Shown here piece after piece: positions 25,039 to 32,271 of a stretch of DNA of 57,069 nucleotides. How positions within the stretch are numbered: the first letter of the stretch is position 1; each line of letters opens with the position of its first letter. Source of the DNA: CAYPHJ01 sp964410485 (GTDB lineage Bacteria > Desulfobacterota > Binatia > UBA9968); the NCBI GenBank assembly GCA_964410485.1, contig CAYPHJ010000017.1:1-57069 (forward strand), in the 5' to 3' direction. A program made the position numbers and the translations under genes. Below the pieces are notes generated by a model. It had not been told where the DNA came from. It was given only the letters and a program-made list of their open reading frames with translations, and did not search any database.

Positions 25039-26031
25039 ATGGCATTGCACGTGGATTTCGCTTGTTGCGACTATGACCTGTTGCGCCCTCTGCGCGACGG
25101 CAGCGTCCGCGCAGAGGGAATTGAAATCAATTTCATCCCAATCAGCAAACCACCGGAAGTCCATTGGCGCATGGCGATTCACGCGGAGTTTGATGTCGCG
25201 GAAATGTCACTGGGCAGCTATGTTGCCGGCAAATCGCGCGGCGACCTGCCGCTGGTGGGGATACCCGCCTTCGTCTACCGCAAATTCCGCCACTCAGCTG
25301 CCTATATCAACAGAGACGCCGGCATCGAACGACCCGCAGACCTCAGGGGCAAGCAAGTGGGTGTGCCGGAATGGCAGATGACAGCCACCATCTGGTTACG
25401 CGGTATCCTGCAAGATGAGCATGGCTTGGCTCTGAAACACATGCACTGGCTGGCGGGTGGTCTGGAAAGTGCGGGACGTCGTGAGAAGATCCCGCTAAAC
25501 CTCCCGCCCGAAATCAAGGTCGATACCATTCCCGCCGGCAAGAATCTCTCTGCGATGCTCGTCGCGGGCGAAATTGACGCCCTAATCAGCGCTCAAGTTC
25601 CCGAACCTTACTCAAAGCGCGTGCCTCAAGTAGCCCGGTTGTTTCCCAATTCACGTGAAACGGAGGCTGATTATTTTCGCCGTACCGGTATCTTTCCGAT
25701 CATGCATGTCGTGGTCCTCCGTGAGGAACTCTACCGGCGGCGGCGATGGGTGGCACAGAGCCTCTTTAAAGCGCTAACTGAGGCGAAGAACGCTTGTACC
25801 GAGTCATTGCGCAAAAACAACGGGCTTCTTTGCGCGCTTCCCTGGGCGGGTGACTATATCGAAGAAACCAGTGCACTGATGGGCGCCGATTTTTCTCCCT
25901 ACGGAATAGAGAGAAATCGTAAAACGCTTGAAACGTTTCTGCGCTACTGTCTGGAACAAGGCATCAGCCAGCGTGAAATGACATCGGAAGAACTCTTCGC
26001 GTCCGAGACGTTGGACACCTTTCGTGTGTGA
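25039..26031 (+). CDS. 4,5-dihydroxyphthalate decarboxylase-like / NMT1-type binding-fold protein
   Basis: 330-residue protein with the type-II periplasmic-binding fold but no signal peptide. It resembles 4,5-dihydroxyphthalate decarboxylase (Pht5): LHVDFACCDYDLLRPLRDGSVRAEGI, AEFDVAEMSLGSYV, IPAFVYRKFRHSAAYIN, RGKQVGVPEWQMTATIWLRG, and MLVAGEIDALISA. Family members decarboxylate 4,5-dihydroxyphthalate to protocatechuate, but many homologues in soil bacteria are untested. A cytosolic location is inferred from the lack of a leader. Placed 75 bp after a Bug protein, it could act on the acid that protein captures. Confidence 0.75.
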   Translation: MALHVDFACCDYDLLRPLRDGSVRAEGIEINFIPISKPPEVHWRMAIHAEFDVAEMSLGSYVAGKSRGDLPLVGIPAFVYRKFRHSAAYINRDAGIERPADLRGKQVGVPEWQMTATIWLRGILQDEHGLALKHMHWLAGGLESAGRREKIPLNLPPEIKVDTIPAGKNLSAMLVAGEIDALISAQVPEPYSKRVPQVARLFPNSRETEADYFRRTGIFPIMHVVVLREELYRRRRWVAQSLFKALTEAKNACTESLRKNNGLLCALPWAGDYIEETSALMGADFSPYGIERNRKTLETFLRYCLEQGISQREMTSEELFASETLDTFRV

Positions 26032-26419
26032 ACGTACTGACTGATCCACCGGTTGGCTTGCTTACGCCAGGGAACTCCTATCCGTGCCAGGAAATACACG
26101 TTGAGGGCGTGCCTTGCTTTTACCTCCACCAACTTCCCTCACCCAGAACCAACATTCTGGCAATTGTGACCTATCTTACGACCCTGTCTTTTCGCTAGTC
26201 ACAACCGCCTTGCCCGTCTAGGGAGCATAACAGGAAAAAACACGACAGCCTGTGCGGTCAGTGATCAGGACCTCCCCGGCATGCTTCCTGCTCTCTCGCC
26301 GAGCCATGAATTCTTGTCGACGCGCTCTATCGAGACTCCTCGCACAGAACGAATCTTCTCGAACTGTGTTTGCTGCGTCCAGAGTTCACAAGCGTCAAAA
26401 GATCGGAGGGGAATGCGAT
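26032..26419. other. 390-bp intergenic stretch, nothing recognised
   Basis: No convincing coding frame, hairpin or RNA was seen. Open frames here overlap the small gene at 26420 in other phases and have no start signals. Confidence 0.4.
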
Positions 26420-26620
26420 ATGAAAGCCGTCGAAACAAGTCAGAAACACAAACCAAGTTTTTGGCAGCAGGTCTTTTCCCAAAGCAAAGTGAATGGTGCG
26501 TCCTACTATGGCGAACAGCTGCCCGGCACGAACTGGAATTGGCCAAAGGATACGTTTCTCCAGAGAAAGCTGCGAGAAGCACGCGCAGCGCAGGCGAATA
26601 CCAAAGGCGCTCTGAATTGA
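26420..26620 (+). CDS. Small hypothetical protein
   Basis: 66 residues starting at an ATG preceded by GGAGGGGAATGCGAT. The protein is soluble, polar and aromatic-rich: KPSFWQQVFSQSKVNGASYYGE, then NWNWPKDTFLQRKL and an Ala/Arg helix. I do not recognise a family. A strong intrinsic terminator follows 93 bp downstream, which supports a real short transcript. An alternative reading frame from 26281 is longer but lacks a ribosome-binding site. Confidence 0.45.
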   Translation: MKAVETSQKHKPSFWQQVFSQSKVNGASYYGEQLPGTNWNWPKDTFLQRKLREARAAQANTKGALN

Positions 26621-26712
26621 TGCCCCGGCGATAAACTGAACACCACAAATCTCAGTCACCCCCGGCTAACCTTCGCCGGCACCTCCGTCCGACAATCAAT
26701 GGCGAGGTTGGA

Positions 26713-26745
26713 GGCCCGAGCTGTCACAGCTCGGGCCTTTTTTTT
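26713..26745 (+). terminator. Strong rho-independent terminator
   Basis: Perfect 11-bp stem GGCCCGAGCTG/CAGCTCGGGCC with loop TCA, followed by eight T. It ends the transcript of the small gene at 26420 and separates it from the selenoprotein operon. Confidence 0.93.
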
Positions 26746-26758
26746 CTCGCTGCGCTCG

Positions 26759-26855
26759 GCATCTCGGATTGGAAACTCCACATCTCAGAAGCATAAAAAG
26801 AATTTTCGCCATCTTTTTGAGATTTGACATCTGCCATCATCTGCGATCTGAAATT
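26759..26855. repeat. ATCTGAAAT/ATCTCGG word run
   Basis: Words CATCTCGGATT, CCACATCTCAG, GATTTGACATCTGCCATC and CATCTGCGATCTGAAAT. The same vocabulary appears at 43580-43645. Confidence 0.45.
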
Positions 26856-26888
26856 GCTCGCAGAGGAACTGCGAGCCAGGTCTGCGCA

Positions 26889-26918
26889 TTGACAACGACC
26901 GGCGCGCGGAACTAGATT
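26889..26918 (+). promoter_or_regulatory. Candidate sigma-70 promoter of the Grd-like operon
   Basis: TTGACA (26889-26894), 18-bp spacer, TAGATT (26913-26918), 27 bp before the ATG at 26945. The -35 is perfect and the -10 matches four of six. It supports the ATG at 26945 rather than the upstream TTG at 26918, which would overlap the -10. Confidence 0.45.
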
Positions 26919-26944
26919 TGTGGCACGTTCGTTCGAATACGGCG

Positions 26945-28225
26945 ATGGAACTGACGCTTTCAATACATTCGGTCGCCGAGGCGCATTTTGACCACACCAC
27001 TCGGCTGGACGGAACGACACTGATCGTAGATCGCGAAGAGTTGCGCCGTCTCGCGCTTGCGGATGCCTCATTGGCTTCTATTGACTTCGAGATCGTCCAT
27101 CCTGGTGAGAGCTGCAGGGCGGGTCCGGTTTTCGATATCATTGAGCCGCGCGCCAAGGCACCGGAATCTGGCGCTGATTTTCCTGGCGCCTTGGGTCCAC
27201 CAGTCTCGGCGGGGATGGGGACCACTCACGTGCTCAAAGGCGTGGCGGTGACAATCCTACGAGAACGGCCGCCCGGTGATTCTCGGGGAGAGACCGGCTA
27301 CGTTTTGGCAATGAGTGGGACGGCGGCAGCCGCTTCGCCCTACGGAATGCTGTGTCATTTGATCGTGATTCCGCACACGGACCGGGGATTGTCGGAGCAC
27401 GCGCGCCAGCGAGCTTATCGTATGGCGGGCCTGAAAATTGCTGTTTACCTGGCACGCGCCGGACTCGAGCACGCAGCTTCCACCATCCACCAGTTCGAAG
27501 CCGTCGGACCGGCCGAGCAAGGCGCCTCCGGATTGCCGCGGGTTGCATACGTCGGTCAGATTTTTTCGCGCCAGCGAAAACCGGAACCCGGCGAGCAGAT
27601 CCTCTACGGAACCGATACGGACGGCATGTTGCCCGTACTGCTTCACCCGGATGAATGGCTGGATGGCGCGGTCTTACCGTCGTATCACACCTCTCTCGGT
27701 GGCGCAGAAACCTACTTCTATCAAAATCATCCGGTCATTACCGAGCTTTATCGACGCCATCAAACACGTCATCTCCAATTTGTGGGTACCGTTGCCACCA
27801 TCGCTTCAGCGGATAATTTTGATCGGGAACGAAACTGCCGATTTGCATCCAATCTGGTTAGGTCGGTATTGAAAGCGGATGCGGCCGTGTTGACCAAGTT
27901 TGGCGGCGGCGTACCCCATACGGATCTCTCGGAAACCGCGCGCCTACTGGAGAGAATGGGCGTCAGGACGGCAGTACAGGTGACGGATCTGGCGCGGGAC
28001 CAGCGCGTAGAATCTGCTCTGCTGTTCAATTTTCCGGAAGTTGACGCAATCGTGTGTATCGGCGGAAATGATGGACCGTGGAAAATCCCGCCGGTAAAAC
28101 GCGCGATAGCAGCAGACCCGCAAACGGCCGAAGTGCTGAGAGGCGCTGTTGAGCTTCCGGCGCTCAACGTCGTAGGCGTCGCCAATCAGCAGGGCGCATC
28201 GCGGCTACGGGCAATGGTGTATTGA
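26945..28225 (+). CDS. GrdE/PrdA-like glycine/sarcosine/betaine reductase component B subunit
   Basis: 426-residue homologue of GrdE/GrdG/GrdI (component B alpha/beta precursor). Family features in order: VAEAHFDHTTRLDGTTLIVD, SIDFEIVHPGESCRAGPVFD, IEPRAKAPE..DFPGALGPP, GTTHVLKGVAVTIL, RAYRMAGLKIAVYLARAGLE, LHPDEWLDGAV, NHPVITELYRRH and VVGVANQQG. In GrdE the precursor is cut before a Cys just after the DGA(I/V) motif to make a pyruvoyl group (from memory: Asn-Cys). Here that stretch reads DGAVLPSYHTSLGGAETYFY, without Cys. The usual pyruvoyl cofactor is therefore not expected. First gene of the unit with the GrdB-like selenoprotein 120 bp downstream. Confidence 0.85.
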   Translation: MELTLSIHSVAEAHFDHTTRLDGTTLIVDREELRRLALADASLASIDFEIVHPGESCRAGPVFDIIEPRAKAPESGADFPGALGPPVSAGMGTTHVLKGVAVTILRERPPGDSRGETGYVLAMSGTAAAASPYGMLCHLIVIPHTDRGLSEHARQRAYRMAGLKIAVYLARAGLEHAASTIHQFEAVGPAEQGASGLPRVAYVGQIFSRQRKPEPGEQILYGTDTDGMLPVLLHPDEWLDGAVLPSYHTSLGGAETYFYQNHPVITELYRRHQTRHLQFVGTVATIASADNFDRERNCRFASNLVRSVLKADAAVLTKFGGGVPHTDLSETARLLERMGVRTAVQVTDLARDQRVESALLFNFPEVDAIVCIGGNDGPWKIPPVKRAIAADPQTAEVLRGAVELPALNVVGVANQQGASRLRAMVY

Positions 28226-28285
28226 ACAATGGAGTACTGCAGTATTGGAGTCTTTTTTCTTCGCGTCTTTGCGCTTTTGCGGGAG
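28226..28285. repeat. Short word repeats between the two Grd-like genes
   Basis: ACAATGGAGTACTGCAGTAT followed by TGGAG is the inverse of the ACTCCA-word family (52441, 56281). CTTCGCGTCTTTGCGCTTTT belongs to the CTTTGCG family (10905, 35096). Confidence 0.45.
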
Positions 28286-28344
28286 ATGTCAAGTTTTGTT
28301 TCTGCGCTGCCGCGCTAAGCTAACAAGCTACGAGGAGTTTTGCC

Positions 28345-29631
28345 ATGCGAATCGCTCACTATCTCAACCAGTTTTTCGGCGGTGTCGGGGGAGAGGAGAA
28401 AGCGGGAACGGCGCTTGAGGCCCGCGAAGGCGCCGCCGGTGCGGGTAAGCTCCTGGAACAAGTGTTCGGCGGCGATGCCGCGATCGTCCTGACGCTTGTA
28501 TGCGGTGACAATTACGCTGTGGAAAATCAGGATGAGATGCTCGCTGCGGCACTTGAAAAGATCCGCGAAGCCAAACCCGACCTGCTGGTTGCCGGCCCCT
28601 GCTTTCAGGCGGGCCGGTACGGTGTGGCCGCGGGTGCGCTCTGTTGTGAGGTAGAGGCCAAACTCCGTATCCCGGCGATTACGGCCATGAGCGAGGAAAA
28701 TCCCGGCGCCGATCTCTACCGAGAGAGATTGTACATCGTGGACTCCGGCACAAGCGCTGCAAAGATGCGCGATGTGCTGGTCAAAATCGCGGCGCTGGGA
28801 AAGAAGCGCGTTGCCCAGGCGGACATTGGCTCGCCGCGCGATGAGGGCTACTTGCCCCGTGGGCTCATCCGGGATCGCCTCGTGGGGGATCCATCGGGTA
28901 AGCGGCTCGTTGATATGGTGCTGGCAAAAGTCACGGGCCAGTCCTTTGAGTCGGAAATGCTGCCGGCCGCCTTTGCCCCAGTGGCGATGCCGCCTGCGGT
29001 CAAGGACATTTCCAAAGCGACATTCATGCTGATCACCGACGGCGGGCTTGTTCCCAAGGGTAATCCCGACAAGATCCAGGCTTCAGCAGCCACGCGTTGG
29101 GGCGCGTATAACATCAAAGATTGCGATGACCTCAACGGTCAGGATTATGAAATTTCGCATGGTGGCTATGATCCGCAATTTGTCCGTGAGGACCCGGATC
29201 GCCTCGTACCCCTGGACGTCATGCGCGAGTTGGAGCGACAAGGGGTTATCGGAAAACTGTACGACGCGTTTCTCTCCACGTCGGGATTAGCCAATCCATT
29301 GTCCAACACGCGCCGCATGGGCCGGGAAATGGCTGCAAGGATCAAGGAACTGGGCGTCGATGCGGTCATCCTGACTTCCACTTGAGGGACAAGCACTCGC
29401 AGCGGCGCTGCGATCACGACCGAACTCGAAAAAGCCGGCATCCCAACCGTTCAAATCACCTCTGCGTTACCTGTGGCCCAAATGGTGGGCGTTAATCGAA
29501 TCGTCTTAGGTAATGGAATCGTTCACGTGGTTGGCGCTGCAGGCGCCTCACCCGAGCAAGAGAAGACGATGCGGCGAAATCTCATACGCAAAGCGCTGGA
29601 GGCCCTACAGGCTGGCGACAACGCGGAATAG
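28345..29631 (+). CDS. GrdB-like selenoprotein: glycine/sarcosine/betaine reductase component B, UGA-encoded Sec347
   Basis: Read through TGA 29383-29385, the frame gives 428 residues ending at TAG 29631, close to GrdB (about 436). Family landmarks are RIAHYLNQFFGGVGGEEKA, LVCGDNYAVEN, AGPCFQAGRYGVA, LITDGGLVPKGNPDKIQ, EISHGGYDPQF and RMGREMAARIKELGVDAVIL. Then TST-U-GTSTRSGAAITTELEKAGIP and a conserved tail to LRKALEAL. GrdB, GrdF and GrdH all carry Sec at this place. A SECIS-like hairpin follows (29397-29413). The Cys residues I recall after Sec in clostridial GrdB (UGTCTRC) are both Ser here. The ribosome-binding site is GAGGAG. In known systems Sec attacks a substrate bound to the pyruvoyl of the partner subunit, giving a Se-carboxymethyl intermediate. 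That partner here seems to lack pyruvoyl, so the reaction is open. Confidence 0.93.
29397..29413 (+). promoter_or_regulatory. Bacterial SECIS-like hairpin after the Grd selenoprotein UGA
   Basis: TCGCAGC-GGC-GCTGCGA: a perfect 7-bp stem with a 3-nt loop whose first two bases are G. The loop starts 19 nt after the TGA, within the 16-37 nt window of the bacterial SECIS consensus as I recall it. It would bind SelB to decode UGA as Sec. Confidence 0.8.
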
Positions 29632-29687
29632 GCAAGTTCAAGCACAACTCGACTGCCCGTCAAACTTCACCGTTGCCGGAGGATTCT

Positions 29688-30929
29688 GTGAAACCCGTAC
29701 AACTCTTCTGCTGGCATTTCATGGCCTACCCCTACTTGCCCAACGACTTCGATGCACGCTACGACTCCGGTTGGGTCACCGTTCCGAATCAGCTGTGGAA
29801 AAATGCCAGAGCACAGGGTCTCTACCAGGAATACATCGACCAGCTCGCGTACGCCGATGCGTTGGGGTTTGACGGCATGGTGCTCAATGAACACCACCAA
29901 AACATCTACGGCCTGATGCCGTCACCTAACCTCATCGCTTCTGCTCTGACGCAAAGGACGACTCGAGGAAAAATCGTCGTTCTCGGAAATCTCCTGCCGC
30001 TGCACCTCAATCCCATGCGGGTGGCCGAAGAGTACGCCATGTTGGATCAAATGAGCAACGGCCGTTTGATTGCCGGTTTCGCCCCCGGTGCCGGGCCGGA
30101 AACTTTTAACTATGATGTTCCGTCCGCCAACAGTCGTGAGAAATTCTGGGAAGCGGCGGATTTGATCGTGCGCGCCTGGACCGAGGATGGCCCTTTTGCC
30201 CACGAGGGGAGGTATTTTCCGCTGAGATATGTCAATCTCTGGCCGAAACCTCTGCAGCAGCCGTTTCCTCCGGTTTGGATCCCGGGCTCACGCAGCGCCG
30301 CAACTTTGGTAGAGGTCGCAAAGCGCGGCTACTGCTATTTTCTTTCGTCGCGCAGTCATGGCGGAGAGACTCACAGAGCGCAGCAGGAATTTGCCGACGT
30401 TCTCAAGCGCCACGGAGACGCGTACCATCCCTTTCGTTTCGGCATTCTCATGTCCACTTATGTCTCAGAAAGCGATCAACAGGCGCGCGAAGAATGTGCA
30501 GAAGGCGTCTGGTATTTCTTGCAGAACTGCCTCAAAGGTCATCTCCGGCGCGAGGGGCGTCAACTCACGTTTGGTCCCGGAGTGCCATACATTTCCGCCC
30601 CGGCATGGAAAGAATACCTGAAGGGCTACAAACCCGGACGCAAGCTTCTGGGCGACGTCGAAAACTGGGAGGAGCTGGACGCTTCACAATCAATTATCGT
30701 GGGCGGCCCCGACACAGTCTACCGCCGTATCTGGCAACTCATTGAAAAAGCCAAAGTCGGAAACCTGCTGATTCAGTTTCACATCGGAAACTTATCAGAC
30801 GATCTCACGCGCAAGAGCATGACCCTGTTCGCGCAGAAAGTCGCTCCTGCTCTCCGTGATGAATCGCTCAGATATTTCAACCAGCAATTCTCGGGCGCGA
30901 AGCTCGAGCGCGCAATGGAGGCCCGTTGA
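29688..30929 (+). CDS. LLM-class (bacterial luciferase-like) flavin-dependent oxidoreductase
   Basis: 413-residue TIM-barrel flavoprotein of the luciferase-like monooxygenase family, using FMNH2 or F420. The start is the GTG at 29688 with GGAGG 5 nt upstream. Family features: VQLFCWHFMAYPYLP, LGFDGMVLNEHHQNIYG, NLIASALTQRTTRGKIVVLGN, LPLHLNPMRVAEEYAMLDQMS and GRLIAGFAPGAG. Members oxidise alkanesulfonates, nitrilotriacetate, phthalate-type or sulfur compounds. It follows the selenoprotein stop by 56 bp and overlaps the alpha/beta hydrolase by 4 bp, so it is part of the same operon. Confidence 0.88.
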   Translation: MKPVQLFCWHFMAYPYLPNDFDARYDSGWVTVPNQLWKNARAQGLYQEYIDQLAYADALGFDGMVLNEHHQNIYGLMPSPNLIASALTQRTTRGKIVVLGNLLPLHLNPMRVAEEYAMLDQMSNGRLIAGFAPGAGPETFNYDVPSANSREKFWEAADLIVRAWTEDGPFAHEGRYFPLRYVNLWPKPLQQPFPPVWIPGSRSAATLVEVAKRGYCYFLSSRSHGGETHRAQQEFADVLKRHGDAYHPFRFGILMSTYVSESDQQAREECAEGVWYFLQNCLKGHLRREGRQLTFGPGVPYISAPAWKEYLKGYKPGRKLLGDVENWEELDASQSIIVGGPDTVYRRIWQLIEKAKVGNLLIQFHIGNLSDDLTRKSMTLFAQKVAPALRDESLRYFNQQFSGAKLERAMEAR

Positions 30930-31762
30930 GCGGACACCTGCTCCAAGTCGGTGAGCGCAAGGTGTGGGTCCTGCAACACGGAACAGGCGATCCCCTCCTC
31001 TACTTGCACGGTTTTGCCGATGTTCACGGCGTCACAGAAGGCTGGCTGCCTTTCCACGAGCAACTTTCGCGCCGGCAACACTTGATTGCACCGGCGCACC
31101 CGGGTTGCGCTCACACCGATGAGAATAACGATATCGAGGTTATCGACGACGTTGTGTTTCACTATTTGGAAGTCATTGATGCGCTCGGGCTCCAGCGATT
31201 CGATCTCGTGGGCGCGTGCGTCGGCGGCTGGATCGCCGCCGAATTGGCCGTCCGTCACCCGGAAAAGATTCGCAAACTCGTTTTGCTGGGCGCCACCGGT
31301 TTGTTCGTTAAAGGCGCTTTGATCGGCGATCTCTTCATGATGGCTCAGCCGGAACGCGGCTACAGCTACCGTGGCCTGCGGCACATGCTTTTTTCGGCTT
31401 CTGATCATCCCAAGGCGCTGGAACTTTTTCCCGATGGCATGGGGAACCTGGAAGACGAGTTGCGCCGTTATCAAATGCTACGGTTTGGCTCGCGCATCGG
31501 CTTCAGGCCCCCATACTTCTACGACTACCCGCTAAGAAGCCGGCTTTACCGGATCTCCTCTCCGACGATGATCATCTGGGGGGAACAGGACCACATGGTT
31601 CCGAGCGTGCATGGCGAGATTTACGCGCGGTTCGTTCCAACGGCCCATGCGCTGCAGATCATCCCCAAGGCCGGCCACGCGGTCCACATCGAGCAGCCGG
31701 AGCTCGTCGCGAGTATGGTCGCAGGGTTTATCGCTGGCCATAGTCTCGGGTCTCGGGTCTAA
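30926..31762 (+). CDS. Alpha/beta hydrolase with Cys at the nucleophile position
   Basis: 278-residue alpha/beta-hydrolase of the meta-cleavage-product hydrolase/haloperoxidase type. Oxyanion motif HG in LLYLHGFADVHG, acid Asp in MIIWGEQDHMVP and His in IIPKAGHAVHIEQPEL are present. The nucleophile elbow reads GACVGGW, where Ser is expected: the codon is TGC. A Cys nucleophile is known in dienelactone hydrolase. TTG start overlaps the LLM stop by 4 bp (translational coupling). The last codons (SLGSRV) run into the GGTCTCG repeat element that begins at 31743, so the natural C terminus may have been altered by it. Confidence 0.85.
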   Translation: MSGHLLQVGERKVWVLQHGTGDPLLYLHGFADVHGVTEGWLPFHEQLSRRQHLIAPAHPGCAHTDENNDIEVIDDVVFHYLEVIDALGLQRFDLVGACVGGWIAAELAVRHPEKIRKLVLLGATGLFVKGALIGDLFMMAQPERGYSYRGLRHMLFSASDHPKALELFPDGMGNLEDELRRYQMLRFGSRIGFRPPYFYDYPLRSRLYRISSPTMIIWGEQDHMVPSVHGEIYARFVPTAHALQIIPKAGHAVHIEQPELVASMVAGFIAGHSLGSRV

Positions 31763-32150
31763 GGTCTCGGGTCTCAAATCTCAGGTGTCGGGTTTGGGAG
31801 CGGAATCTGCTCCAACTTTCCGGTTTCTAGTCCGGATTATGCCTGCTGGAGAGGCATCGAGCGACAGCTCCAGAGTAAAGGCAACAGCCCTGTGGCTCGG
31901 AGCGGCCTGCCCGCTGAATCGCCTTAGAAACATACGCGCTGCGAGCCGGACGCCGGAGGGCGCATTGAGGCTTTTCATCTCTATGCTTTCACCTCCGATC
32001 TCATCTCTCGATGCCAAACTGTCGCACGTTTTTCCTTAGCGTGATAATCCGGATAGTTCCGCGACCAGGAACCAGAAACCGGAAACTAGAAACTAACGAC
32101 TAGAACTCAAACGCGAGACCCGGGACGCGAGACTTGAGACCTTCGAAGCC
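31743..32150. mobile_element. MITE-like nested inverted-repeat element
   Basis: About 400 bp with at least three nested pairs of arms: GTCTCGGGTCTCGGGTCTAA (31743-) with CGCGAGACCCGGGACGCGAG (32112-); GGTTTCTAG (31822-31830) with CTAGAAAC (32086-32093); CCGGATTAT (31832-31840) with ATAATCCGG (32044-32052). The interior of about 200 bp has no recognisable gene. It fills the gap between the alpha/beta hydrolase and the bicupin, and starts inside the hydrolase gene. No transposase is encoded, so mobility would be in trans. No target-site duplication was identified. Confidence 0.55.
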
Positions 32151-32271
32151 GTCCGTTTGACTTCGCAGTCCGCCGAACGATAAGTTGTCAGTGAGCGATC
32201 CGCTGAACTGGCAACCAGCCTTTGCAATCGCAGATACACCAACAACATCTTACAATCGGTAAGGAGGCATT

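Noticed and set aside
29383..29385. TGA as the true end of a 346-residue GrdB-like protein
   Set aside because: 82 more in-frame codons encode the conserved family C terminus, and the position equals the known Sec site.
31611..32039. 142-residue open frame over the hydrolase end and repeat element
   Set aside because: Partly a frame shadow, partly translated repeat words; no start signal.
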